From NCBI GenBank assembly GCA_003013855.2, contig ML058505.1:4333331-4397330 (forward strand): 64,000 nucleotides of DNA, given 5' to 3'. Of the stretch, positions 22,879-34,384 are shown piece by piece. The translations under genes were made by a program, and so were the position numbers. Numbering within the stretch: the first letter of the stretch is position 1; each line of letters begins with the position of its first letter. This DNA is from Liriodendron chinense (Eukaryota; Streptophyta; Magnoliopsida; Magnoliales; Magnoliaceae). The notes below the pieces were generated by a model. That model was not told the origin of the DNA, searched no databases, and saw only the letters and a program-made list of their open reading frames with translations.

Positions 22879-24426
22879 AATTTCCATCCTAGGAGGAGTT
22901 ATTTATTAAAATATTTTTTAATTATATCATAATTGATTTTAATTTTTATAATAATGTCTTTCTCTAATAATTCTTATTTGTAAATTACAACAATATATCT
23001 ATATTAATACTATAAGTAATATTCCTATATACATTGTTGATATAATATAACTAAATAAACTCATATTCATATCTTAGATAGAGAATGAGAATGACTTTAC
23101 TGAAAGTGACATTAGAGAGAGTGACTTTACAATTGCTGAGAGTTGATTATTTTATTTCATAAACCATTTCAAATATAAAGACTTATCATAGAGACATCTC
23201 ATTGTAAAACTATTTGTAACAATATAAAGTTTTTTCTAACAAAATTTACCATTCCTCCAAGTAATCCTCTTAAAAGTGCTAATCCATTCAATGCTTTTAA
23301 AAATACTAGTAAAGTAAGGCTTAAAACTATTTTTGCAGTACTATGAAGTATCTGAAATAAAAAGTTTACTAAATTAATTCGAAATTTAGTTTTTAATTTT
23401 CTAAGGACATGTTTGATTTTTCAAATACATGGTAAATACAATGCAAATATGTAATGATTATTTCCTTACAAAAACCACCGCACCATTTTCCATGCCTGTA
23501 AATACGCCATTCACCATTATTTACCTTTTTCGCTATTAAAATCGAGAATAGTGCAAAATATAGGTGGGGCCCACCGTTATATATGTGGATTATCCACACC
23601 GTCCATCTATTTTGCCAGATGAATAGAAGGCATGATCCAAAAAATGAGGCAGATCCAAGTGTACCACACCACAAAAAAAAAAAAGAATTCAATACCTATC
23701 GTTAAAAACTTATTCAGTCCACTGTTTCAATTGGTGTTGGCCACTTGAGTGTTGGATATGTCTCATTTTTTGGCTCATGCCTCAAAATGTTATAGTAAAA
23801 TTGATAGATGGTGTGGATATATCATATATATCACTGCCCATAATTTAAAACCACTTCTTTTTTACCATTTTTCGAGGTAGAAATTACTTAAAATTTTCAA
23901 ACAGGAGCAAAAGTAATAATTGTGCATTTTCAAGCATTTACAAAGAAATCGAAAAATCAAACAAGCCCTAAATTTAAATCGAGGCATTTTAGAAAATAAT
24001 ATTTAATTTTAAAATTATTTTTGCAAATATTTTTATTATAAATAATATAAAGATAATAATAATGATTATTTTAATATTTATTTCGAAAAGCATTTTAAAC
24101 AAATATAAATTGCATAAACTATTAATAAAGAAAGTAAAAAAACTATCCCAACAATTATGTAAACCTTTGAAAATAAGAAACAACTAAATTTTATTCAAAT
24201 ATGAAAACTATTACAATTGTAAAAACAAATACTTATAATAGAAAATGTAATCTTTAAAACTATAAGGTTTAAATCTTGTAAAAGTATTCTTAATACAGGG
24301 ATTTATGGTTAGCAGAGGCTTAGTTTAAAGCTACAGAAGGAAAAAAAGAAATGAGAAGGGAAAAAAGGGTCTGCTGAGAGAGACCAGAGTGGTCCTTTTG
24401 TAATAGAAGAGGGCTTTGTAGATGGT
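22879..24426 (-). repeat. Pararetrovirus terminal repeat, copy 2 (upstream end)
   Basis: About 980 bp of repeat plus a 564-bp MITE insertion. It corresponds to copy 1 at 9566-10455 and 13152-13262. It starts at the satellite junction at 24426 and runs into the unique leader at 22878. The TATA-equivalent is mutated. Confidence 0.85.
23405..23968. mobile_element. Harbinger-type (Tourist-like) MITE
   Basis: The ends are GGACATGTTTGATTTTTC and, inverted, GGGCTTGTTTGATTTTTC (15 of 18 identical). TAA flanks both sides (23402-23404 and 23969-23971), the 3-bp duplication of PIF/Harbinger elements. The uninterrupted copy 1 shows the empty site as TTTTCTAAATTTTAATC. A foldback-family core (GGTGGGGCCCACCG to ATCACTGCCC) lies inside at 23560-23850. 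Confidence 0.85.
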
Positions 24427-25535
24427 TTTTACATATTTCCTCTATGTATAGTTTCTATATATTTCCTCTATATATAGTTTTTATATATTTGTTTTACATA
24501 TTTTCTTTATGTATAGTTTCTACATGTTTTCTTTATATATCGTCTACACATATTTTCTATATATGTTTCATTTTTGTATAGTTTCTACATATTTTCTCTA
24601 TGTATAGTTTTCTTTAAGATATGATTTCAAAATGAAATCATATCCAAAGATCAAGTGGATTACACCACAGGAAACAATGTATCTATCTGTATATTTTCTA
24701 TGTATAATTTATACATTTTCTTATTTATAGTTGTTATATATTTTCTTTATATATAATCTCTATATATTTTCTGTGTATAGTCTGTACATATTTCCTCTGT
24801 ATAATCTCTGCATATTTTTTTATGTATAGTTTCTATATATTTCCTTTATGTATAGTCTCTACATATTTTCTCTATGTATAGTCTTTACATATTTTCTCTG
24901 TATAGTATTTAAATATCTCCTCTATATATTTCCTTTATGTAAAGTTTCTCCAAAGTTCCTCTATGTATAGTCTCTACATATTTTTTTTATATATTTCATT
25001 TATGTATAGTTTTTAGATTTTTCATTTATGTATAGTCTCTACATATTCCTCTATATATTTCCTATGTATAGTTTCTACAAAATCAAGTGGATCACATCAC
25101 AGGAAACGATGTATAGTTTCTACATATTTCATTTATGTATAGTTTCTATATATTTCCTTTATGTATAGTCTTTACATATTTTCTTTATGTATAGTCTTTA
25201 CATATTTCCTCTATAATATAATTTTTACATATTTTCTCTATGTATAATTTTTACATATTTCCTTTATGTATAGTCTCTACATATTTTCTATATATATTTC
25301 CTTTATGTATAATTTTTACAAGATCATATGGATCACACCACAGGAAACAATGTATAGTTTCTACATATTTCATTTATGTGTAGTTTCTACATATTTTCAA
25401 TATGTATAGTTTTTACATATTTCATTTATGTATAGTTTCTATATATTTCCTTTACATATAGTTTCTACATATGTTTTATATATATTTCATCTATGTATAG
25501 TTTCTACAAGATCAAGTGGAGTGTTTGTACTATTC
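24427..25535 (-). repeat. AT-rich minisatellite, inverted arm
   Basis: The same repeat as 6400-9565 but reverse-complemented (GTATAGTTTCTACATATTTC type), about 40 units. Spacer blocks ATCATATCCAAAGATCAAGT, GGAT, then CACCACAGGAAACAATGT occur near 24610-24690, with shortened ones near 25075, 25320 and 25500. Confidence 0.88.
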
Positions 25536-25904
25536 TATCTATATTTTCTCTATGTCTAGTTTCTCTAAGCATTTTTCTCATTGTTTATAAGCCCGTGATG
25601 GATCAGATGGTTATGAAGTTTTAATTGGAACCGTTTCTGGATATGACTTCTAAGAGAAAGTGTCAATGATTGGACAGTCTGGATAAATCTCATACACACT
25701 AATCAACGGTTTAAATTTGGTAAGACATACTAAATGGATCCTTATACAAAATGGGCCCACTGGGGGAGATGATACAATATAGCCAGAATAACCGAAATTT
25801 AGTGGAGTCATCTCTCCACAGAATATAAGGCAGGGTGATGTATAAATCTGGGCCTTTCATTGTAAGCAAATAGGCTCAGGCCAAGACCCTACCAATTGGT
25901 AGGG
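25536..25904. other. Unassigned spacer
   Basis: No gene or known repeat recognised. The sequence after the satellite does not resemble that before the left satellite arm. Confidence 0.4.
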
Positions 25905-26955
25905 CTAGTCATGAGCCAAGTCAACTCGAGAAACTCAATCAACTTGACTCGAAAAAGCTCACCTCGTCTCAGTTGAACAAGTCAAGCCAAGCTTCATTTA
26001 GGAGCTCGAGTCAGAAATTGAGTCAAGTTCGACCACTAGATCACTCGATTCAAGCTCGACCTCGACTCGACTCGACTCGTTTCATATAGATATTTGTTAA
26101 AAAAAAATCCTAATCTTCTTATTTCTTGGTTCTCTCTCTCTCTCTCTCTCTCACCCCTACACATTGAGGTCTAAGCTTAGTACATATAAAACCCTCACAC
26201 GTTTTTTTTTTTTGGAGGGGGGGGGGGGGGGGGGGGGGGGGGGTCTTTAATCCTACTATTTTGTTCAAGTAAGAATATTCCTTGCTAAGCATACCTGATG
26301 GATTGAGTATTTCAAGTAAAAAACATGGTGAGCACATAGTGGTTGTGTGTTTTACACGCTGCACAAAACATGTGCTATGGTGAGACCACACACCATACAC
26401 ATCTACAAAACAGGGGCTATAGTAAGACCAAACATCATATGCAGCTATTGATTGCAATTTTACGAGGGAGGTGGTGCATTTGATCCATGAATCAGCTGGG
26501 CCTCATCATGAAGATGGTCCGCACAATAATCAAGGTAGTCCATTCATGTGGTGAGCTATGCATATACTGTGTTAATCTATGGTTCAGAAAACGTGGTCTG
26601 CATTCAATGCATGTATGACCTGGCCAATGAAAAAAACCGATCAGAGCTAGACCATTTAAATAGTAGGGTCCCACCTGTAGAAATACTATTCTTCCCTAAT
26701 ATATGTGTGACTTCTTCAACTTAATGTTGTTGACTTTTAATTTGTATTTTGTACCAAAAAATATAATAAATTTAGGTGGGAGCAAGCTCGACTCGACTTG
26801 ATCCGCTAGCTCGCCTTGAAAGGTTTAGCAAACAAGGCAAGCTCCAATGGTAAGCTCGAGGGTGAGCTCGAGCTCGAACTCGAGGAGAGGACAGACGAGT
26901 CAAGCCAAGCTTGGCCCACCTCGACTCGACTCGACTCGATGTACATCCCCACTTC
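25905..26955. mobile_element. hAT-like element with GAGTCGAGTCGAG subterminal repeats
   Basis: The left region (25905-26095, from TAGGGCTAGTCATGAGCC) and right region (26775-26955, ending CTCGATGTACATCCCC) both consist of degenerate CGACTCGAGCTC-type motifs in opposite orientation. The middle is unrelated and non-coding. No matching target duplication was found, so the limits are approximate. Confidence 0.45.
26131..26243. repeat. (TC)11 and T13-GGA-G27 tract
   Basis: TC run at 26131-26152, then at 26201-26243 a T-run followed by GGA and 27 G. The G-run is extremely long for plant DNA. Confidence 0.9.
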
Positions 26956-26964
26956 ACTGTGACC

Positions 26965-27400
26965 CGGGTAACACCTTTAGTGGGTGTTACACTAACCGTG
27001 TGGGGCCACATTGATATGTGTTTTGTATATCCATGTCGTCCATCTGCTTTCCCATCTCATTTTATGACTCAATCCTAAACCATAAAAGATAAAATTCTTA
27101 GGTGGACCACACCACTAGAAACAGTGATGAATGATCATTAAAAATATTTTGTGGGCTACAAAAGTTTTGGATCAATCTAATCTTTGTATTTTCCCTTCAT
27201 CCAGGTCTTATTGACATTATGAATAAGTTAGATGGCAAATAAACATTACGCAAACCTTACAAGGGGCCCTTTGGAATTTTTAATGGTGAAGCACTCAATC
27301 ACCACTGTTTCTTGTGGTGTGTTCCACGTCTTTAAATGGTCTAGAGAAACAAATGGACGGCGTGGATATCCAACACATTATCAAGGTGGGCCCCTTTCGG
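26965..27400. repeat. Foldback family copy (GTGTTAC-ended subfamily)
   Basis: Starts GGGTAACACCTTTAGTGGG, then CCGTGTGGGGCCACATTGAT, GGTGGACCACACCACTAG and an inverted arm ending ATCAAGGTGGGCCCC. The end bases match the copies at 29085 and 63055. Confidence 0.7.
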
Positions 27401-27889
27401 TTAAGCTTAAAAAAAGAGTTCAATGATGTTTATCTTTTAGATAATGATTATATTATCCTTCACTTTCATGTTGTATCTGCAATCAAAATCAGCTAAATTT
27501 ATAAAATTACCCTCAATGGCATCAATGAGGAGCATGTTTTAAGACCCAGACTCGTCTGAGTCAACTCAAACTCGATCTCCAGTTGCACACAATCTTGTTT
27601 TGGAGGGAGGCGGTCACTCTTCTCCTCTTTTTTCATTGGGTGAATCGGTCTGATTCAGTCCTGACTCAGTCGAGTCCCAACTCGACTCAGGGTTCAACGA
27701 GTCGAGTCGGCCAGTGTCTAAACCATGACAAGGAAGTCTAACACACAACTAGCTGGACTATAATTCCAACGTCCAACTATCCCTAATTGCCAACTTGTTA
27801 TATCTGTATGAAATCTGACATTTCCACAAGTTGGCTTCATCATAAAGATCACACGATCATGATCATCCATTCATCAACACAAGTGGGCC
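27401..27889. other. Spacer with ACTCGTCTGAGTC-type repeats
   Basis: No gene. At 27540-27725 degenerate GACTCGAGTC/CTGAGTC motifs resemble the ends of the element at 25905 and may be one terminus of another such element. Confidence 0.35.
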
Positions 27890-28689
27890 TAGAGGTCGCA
27901 ATGGGTCGGGTCGGGTCGAGTCATTTCCACCTCAACCCTAACCCGACCCAAATTGAATTCTGGTTGGATTTTCCCAACCCTTACCCAACCCAAATTAAAC
28001 TCGATCGGGTCAGGTTGACCTGCATTTTAATGATCAGCTAACTAATTTGTAGATTAAAAGATGCATATAACACTAGCATATAAACGAGGTTTTTTTATAG
28101 AGTATTTCTATTACATAAATCTTGAAAGAGAAATTGACATTTAATATTTCATCCGAACCATCTGATTAATGTTCAGCAATTCTATTTTTATTTTTTGACC
28201 ATTGGATCAAATCAACAAGACCATTTGATATTTAACTTTTTAAACAGTTAACTTGTCGACACAATTATTGAAATGGAGCCATTTGATTCTTTCATTTTAG
28301 CTGTCCAATAAATTCCTATCAACAATCAAATAAATATAACCATTAAGATAATTTTATTAATCTATTTTATAGACCATTAGCTACCATGTAGGTTCTCTAA
28401 TAGATGAGCATTAGAAATAAAATAAAAAATCTCATTATATTTTAGTTCTACATGTCATTAAATGTGATCATTGGTGTGCACATGTTTATTATATTGAAAG
28501 ACATGTGGACTGTTCCCAGCAAGATGTGTGGAAAAAAAAAAAAAAACTATTTATAATTTAACTAATAAGAAAATCAATATATAATAGTCTTCTTAACCCT
28601 TATATGATTCGGGTCGGGTAGGGTCACCTTTAACCCTAACCCGACCCATAAAAATCCAGGTCCGGTCGGGTTGAATTTTGCTGGGTCTA
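27890..28689. mobile_element. hAT-like non-autonomous element with 8-bp target duplication
   Basis: Ends TAGAGGTCGCA and, inverted, TAGACCCAGCA, flanked by a perfect 8-bp duplication AGTGGGCC (27882-27889 and 28690-28697). Subterminal regions are rich in GGGTCGGGTC. No transposase is encoded. Confidence 0.85.
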
Positions 28690-28770
28690 AGTGGGCCCTC
28701 ACGTACTTTAGACCAATTGATGGCTGTCCAATTCGGTGTGTTTTTTTGCAGTTGGCGTTGTGGGCATAAA

Positions 28771-28917
28771 GAATCCGGATCCTCTGTTGAAACCGAGCAG
28801 AGAAATCCTGCTCGTTACTTCTCTGATTGATCTAGCTCAGCAGCTCTGACGAGCTGGACGAATCAGAGCAGCTGCAGCAGAGGTTCTCTGCTCGTTTTCA
28901 ACAGAGGATCCAGATTC
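28771..28917. mobile_element. Small foldback element (about 147 bp)
   Basis: The arms GAATCCGGATCCTCTGTTGA and, inverted, GAATCTGGATCCTCTGTTGA continue through GAGCAGAGAA. The near-complete hairpin is flanked by GGGCATAAA and GCGCATAAA (8 of 9), a Mutator-like duplication length. Confidence 0.7.
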
Positions 28918-29084
28918 GCGCATAAATTCCCAACAGATCTGACGTGGACGCACTGGTTCAATGTGAATCCAAACCCTGGGCTGGATGCATAATTCCACGT
29001 TAGGACCCAACTAGGGGCCCCACTTGGCAGAATTGAAAACCCGAGTAAACCGTGAAAGTTCTCGGGTCTCGGGTCTCGGGTCCG

Positions 29085-29615
29085 GGAGCGAATGAGATGT
29101 TACTAAGGTGTTACCCCTACCGTGTGGGGCCCATCTTGATGTAGTTTTTATATATCTATACCGTCTATCTGTTTTCTCATATCATTTTAGGATATGATCC
29201 AAAGCCTTAAGAAAATAAAAATCTCAGGTGGACCATACCACTAGAAACAGTGATTAATAACCATTAAAAACGTTTTGTAGGTCACAAAAGTTTTGGATCA
29301 ATCTGATATTTATATTTTCCCTTCATCAAGACCTTACTGACATTATCAAGAGCTTGGATTGTAAATAAACATTACAAAAACCTTACTATGGGCTCTTTGG
29401 AATTTTTAATGGTGGGACACTCAATCACACTGTTTCTAGTGGTATGGTCCACTTGATATTTGGATCTGCATAAGCTTTGAAAACTTATCCTAAAATGGGC
29501 TGCATAAACGGATGGACGGAGTAGATATACAAAATATCATCCATGTGGGCCATACGGTAGGGGTAACACCCACTAAGCTGTTCCCGGGGTAACACCTCAT
29601 TCGCGCCCCTCGGGT
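29085..29615. repeat. Foldback family copy (GCGAATGAGGTGTTAC subfamily)
   Basis: The left end GGGAGCGAATGAGATGTTAC pairs with the inverted right end GGGCGCGAATGAGGTGTTAC (29599-29614). Between them lie TGTGGGGCCCATCTTGATG, TGGACCATACCACTAGAAAC, the CAAAAGTTTTGGATCAATC block and the inverted arm. Confidence 0.8.
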
Positions 29616-32600
29616 CCAGGATCCTTTTCATCTTCCTTTTAGAGATAAAACAGGCGTCCATGTGTTATGGGGTGGTGGATGCTTTTGCATCTTAAAAACG
29701 TTGAGCCGTATCTATGCTTTTTTGAATGACTTTTTTTCAACCGTCCAACTCATAAAGGAATTTTTCCTGTGTTAGTTTTACACAATTTAAAAACATGGTT
29801 GTGATTCATACTCCTCACATGTGTCACTGATGCACATCTGAACCATATAATTTGTGGGTCCCATTTTGGATGTACAACTAATACGAATTCTAAGTGGGAA
29901 AAAAAAAAAATCAGATGGTTAATATCATCTTTTGGTGGATTATTTTTGTTTTGCTTCATCCACTGTTGGGTCAGTGATTTGGACGGTCTGGATTTCCTTA
30001 TTGAAGTGTCACCACCATTTTATAAATGGTGTAGGGATCCTAGCCATTCATTTGTTTCTTCAAGATGAAGTTTAAATAGCTTTTCGTTAGCTCCACTTTT
30101 GTCATACATACTCGAGCGTTTCTTTTCCTTCTTTTGACTGCTATATCCAACCCACAGGAATTATACGGTCCCTGGCCCCCACACGCATGTACGAGGAGCA
30201 CACGTATGGGCCACCTATGTGCTAAAATGGCACACGTGTGCCGTTGATAGGATTGTAGCTGTTTGATGAATGGATTTGCCTAGTTTTTTTTTACAAGAGA
30301 GCATCTAAACTTTGGGACCCATTTGATAGACGGCTTGGATCTCAAACACGTGCGCTGTGTTGGCACATGTCGTGGTATACAGGTGGCTCTTTTTCACACA
30401 CTTCTTGAGTCAAATCTTCATATTATTTTGATATTGATTTACTGAGTCATCTCTGCACGTGTCAAAATCTAGGTGGACGGCACACATGACAAAGATCCGG
30501 ACCGTTCATCACAAGGACCAAAATAAATTTTAGTCCAAATCCAATGTATATGTGTGACCCACTTACCAAATCCTCAAATGACTTAATATGAAGGGCTGGA
30601 AATTTTTTAGTTTAGACCACTGGTTTTGTTTATATGGTGTGGCCCACCTGAAGTGTGAAATTGACTGATTTTAATCCACAAGATCTATACAATGTGGCCC
30701 ACCTGATGGAAATATCTGATCTCTCACATGTGTACCATATTGGCACATCTGCCTGTATATGGATCGGCAGGGCAAGCATCCAAAGCCCAGTGGGGCCTAA
30801 AGGCCCACTCCCTCTTTTTTTTCCTTTATTTTTTTTTTCTTTTTTCCTTTTTCTTTTCTTTTTTTCTCTTTTTCCTTTCTCCTCCTAGAAAGAAGTATAT
30901 GGATTGCCTTTTACAACTGAACTCACATTCAACATCTGATTCTCAGTACATCACCAACTGATTCAACGGATGGTGAATAGTGTCCTAATTCATTCATGTT
31001 GGGAGCAAGTGGGGTCCATTGTTCGATGATCCAGATTGTTGATTTGATTGGCCCCACATTTGGCAATGCCATAGCTCCATGGGTCCAACCATGATTGTGT
31101 GTGAGATCCACTCCATCCATCAGCTGCACCACCTTAATCATCAGTATCCAAAACTCAGGTGGGCCACACCACGGAAAATGTAAAATGACTCCATGATTTG
31201 TCCACGCAATAAATTTCATGAGCCATGATGTAGAAAAGTGTTCAGCTAAGCATATCGAGTGCTGGTGGACCACACATCTAATCAACCAATAATGGTAGAA
31301 CCTCACGTGTGAAAACCGTCCAATTTTCACAGAAACAAAAACCCATGTCAGATATCACATCGGATGGCTCATTAAAGTACTAACATGGATAGATAGTCCA
31401 TACCTAAAACCGGGCTTTTGTTGGGAACATCTGACCCACCTGAGAGGAAACTGATCAAGTACAGCTCAAGTACGCTAGCTTGTGGTACAGCCACATATTT
31501 CCCGCCAAAATGCTATGTATATTGAACATCTGTACCAAGAAATCGGTACATCTCACTATGAAGATCATCCAATATAAAAATCATGCTGGTCCGCTCATCA
31601 GATTGTCTACATTATTCAAATCAACGGCTAACCGATGGTAGGATTTAAAATGAAATTATAGCCCACCTGATTATGGACCGTTCTTTTTTTTGTTCGAGGT
31701 GATCTACATGGCAGGACCTACCATTTTATGGTACGGATCTCCTAAAATAGTGGCAAATTGTAGGGAAAGAGGTAGCTGGACGACAATTAGCATACAACCG
31801 GCTGTATGTGGGGAGCCCACTTTGAAGGTGTACCCTCCCATACATGTAAACCAGGTACCCACGTGCGTAGATCAGATACAATTCTCATGTGATCTCACAA
31901 TGTAGGTTCTATATCTGAAAGGCCAAGCCCATCATATCATCAGTTGGGCCACACCTCTACAAAAACAAATAAACACTTAAAATGAACTAACCAATGGGTC
32001 AGATTCAGCACAAGTATCCATCTCACCCGATGATCATATTTACGTCGTTTTATATGCAAGGAACCTACACGACGAGGATCGCCTGATGAACGGCTCCGAT
32101 CTTACAATACAAGTATAAATAATTTCCACGTGTGAAGCGACTGCACATTCAAAGTGCACCCGAGCAGTTACAATTAGTAGAGTGGACGGTGATGATTGCA
32201 GTCGTAAGGCAAAAAGAGAGGGAAAAATCAGTGGTCGCTTTAATGGGAACCTTTGAAGAACCTCACTTCTCATATGTCTCATTAAAGTGAAAGTTTCCAT
32301 CGTCAGTTGTTTTATTCTTTGTAACTCCTAGCAAGCAATCCCCACCCTAAAAGAAGACTTATTTTATTTTGTACACGTGGCATACGTCTACCACAAAACT
32401 AAACAGTCCAGATGGTGGGACCCACTGTAGATGTGCGTCGCACTAAAATCAGCTTGATTGGATGATCACGATTAGAATGGACATCAGTTGGCTGAATTTG
32501 GACCGTTGATTATTTTTCATTTTTAACTGTTGGTTGGGTGTCCACCAAACAGATAGTTAAGATTACATGTTAGTCTGATTTTGAGTTACATATATGCCAC

Positions 32601-33455
32601 GTGTACAGTTTCAGTGTGGATGTGTATGGAAAATCATACTCTGGCAGAGTATCAAAGTTTTTCCCTATTATGGCAAAGGAAAGTTCCTACACACGAGCAA
32701 ATCTTGATGGTCTTACTAGTGCAAATTAGGTATGGCTGAGCATAACCGTACATTTGCAGGCCCACCTGTTGGACGGTTACCAATACCCAATGAGAACGAT
32801 TTATTAATGGGCCATCCCAATCCACATATGTGAGCTACTGTGAGCTGTACGATAAAACAGTGCAAGTGAGTTTCACCAGGTCATTCCCATGCATCTATCT
32901 GTGTCTATGTTTACTCACGTGAGATGGACATGTAAGAATGTCATACGTGTGCCAGATCCGGACCATTCATCAGCTGTGGCCAATAGGCTCGCAAAGCCAC
33001 AGTACAGGTGTGCATATATGTAGGTGCGACTCGGTCCAAACCTCCCATTAATAGAAATTTGTTTATTCGACTTTCGACATGTTTTTCAATTTTAACCGTC
33101 CATTTTGATGGCCACCAATCGGACCGCTAGGATTGTCCATTCAGATTGGTTTTGGGTTATGATCGATCTTTGATGATTGGTGGGCCCCATGAATTGGACG
33201 GTTTGTACTGAGGCACATGCATGCCACGTATGTACGAGTATAAAGAAAATAGTAATGTTTTAGAGTCTTACGTTCACACAAGCACTTTTCTTTTCCGTCA
33301 ACAGATTAGGTGGAAACATGGAAATGGAAATTGACAATGACATTCGATTCAAAACAGCATTTCTGCCACTCACGATTTCCTCGAGTTTTCATGTTCTTTT
33401 GTCGTCCGTCGAAAGATCGATCGATGAAAAGCAACGGCAGAGAATTTAGACATAC
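29616..33455. other. Long gene-free spacer
   Basis: I find no coding exon, RNA gene or bounded element in about 3.8 kb. Scattered GTGGGCCACACC, CACGTGGCA and GATGGACGG phrases suggest very old, unrecognisable relatives of the foldback repeats. A T/C-rich tract lies at 30815-30890. Confidence 0.4.
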
Positions 33456-33720
33456 CTGTTGAGAAAATCCGAGGTGGGTCTGAATTAGAGCGGCTGATGA
33501 TGATGATTGCACGGCGTGGATTGATCTTTCGTTGGAGGTTTATGCGATTAGAGCCGTTGAAGTTGGGGGGAATGAAGCCTGGTCCGAGATCATTCAACTC
33601 AGTTGTGATTGCTTCAGATGAATGGTCTGGAACCAGACAACATTCCCCTCAACAAAGAGAGAGAGAGAGAGAGAGAGAGAGGATGGGAGGTTTTGAGCTG
33701 CCCATGCATTATTTCTTTCC
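33456..33720 (-). other. Orphan first exon with TATA box (unrecognised)
   Basis: On the - strand a TATA box (TATAAATA, 33743-33750) is followed after about 30 bp by a possible start near 33715, then a CT-rich leader that includes the GA run at 33657-33681. An ATG at 33597 opens MNDLGPGFIPPNFNGSNRIN and reaches a good donor CAACAG/GTATGT at 33456/33455. I do not recognise the peptide and find no continuing exon below 33300. It could be a non-coding exon, a gene fragment or chance. Confidence 0.3.
33657..33681. repeat. (GA)12 microsatellite
   Basis: Perfect GA run; it lies in the presumed leader of the orphan exon on the opposite strand. Confidence 0.9.
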
Positions 33721-33750
33721 TTCCTTTGTTTGGGTCTTTTCATATTTATA

Positions 33751-34384
33751 CATACGTGAGTTCTTTCATGGGTCGAGATTACATGGTGTCCCCCTCTCTA
33801 CACGACATATGTAATTGCTACTCGCGAGAGTATGATTTTGTATTCTGCTCTCTCTACCACGTGATGATAGAGATAAGTTCTGAGATATCCGTTTCGTTCA
33901 TCGTGTGGGGCCTACTGTTTATGTGTTGTGGTTCAAAAATCATCTTGGCCCACTAATCAAGTAGCCTGTACTAGTTTGGAAGATGGACGGTTGAGAGAAT
34001 TGATGACTGGCTTGCAATGGACGCACACATGTGGGTGGGGTTATAAGACATGTGGCTTGTTTTTGGGCCGCTGAAAATTAGAGATGAGGCCCAGGTGAAG
34101 GTGAGCTGGACCTTACACTCGTGTGGAGAGGTTGCGATTCGAAGTCATTCTCACGCGAGTAGGAGTGGTACGGTGCTCTCTCATCCTCGTGACGCGCTTT
34201 TCCCACTCACGTGTCGGTCTTCCGTGACTCGCCGACAGACAGCCGCCCAGCATGTGTCGTCGGATGGGGCCCACATGACTAGACGGATGGATTTTGTGAC
34301 ATTGTACAAAATCACGAGGATTGGACATCTTTGTCAAGGGACTGGAATCCTCCACGACACCCTTTTTTACGCGGTGCGTTAAAC
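33751..34384. other. Gene-free spacer upstream of the orphan exon
   Basis: No recognisable gene. The only long frame (34050-34382, +) has no domain and low-complexity GC-biased codons. Confidence 0.4.

Larger units (their letters stand above)
9566..24426 (-). mobile_element. Endogenous pararetrovirus (Caulimoviridae, florendovirus-like), terminally redundant
   Basis: Read on the - strand, the order is: leader repeat (24426 to 22879), movement protein, coat protein, protease, reverse transcriptase, RNase H, a second ORF, a short intergenic region, promoter, and the leader repeat again (13262 to 9566). A 30K-type movement protein upstream of CP and RT marks a pararetrovirus, not an LTR retrotransposon. 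After subtracting three insertions the unit is about 7.6 kb, in the size range of Caulimoviridae. Two consecutive ORFs, the second of unknown function, match the florendovirus layout. Every domain has stops or frameshifts. I found no tRNA-Met primer site. Genus is an inference. Confidence 0.85.

Noticed and set aside
9566..24426. LTR retrotransposon with LTRs at both ends
   Set aside because: A 30K-type movement protein precedes the coat-protein and RT domains, and the repeats lack TG...CA ends and a recognisable primer site. Terminal redundancy of a pararetrovirus fits better.
24427..25535. Second, independent satellite family
   Set aside because: It is the reverse complement of the 6.4-9.6 kb repeat, including the same spacer.
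25905..26955. Exact 8-bp target duplication for the GAGTCGAG-ended element
   Set aside because: Flanking bases did not match at any nearby offset, so the borders are left approximate.
30728..30961. Hydrophobic Phe-rich frame as a membrane protein
   Set aside because: Caused by a T/C-rich low-complexity tract at 30815-30890; no start context or homology.
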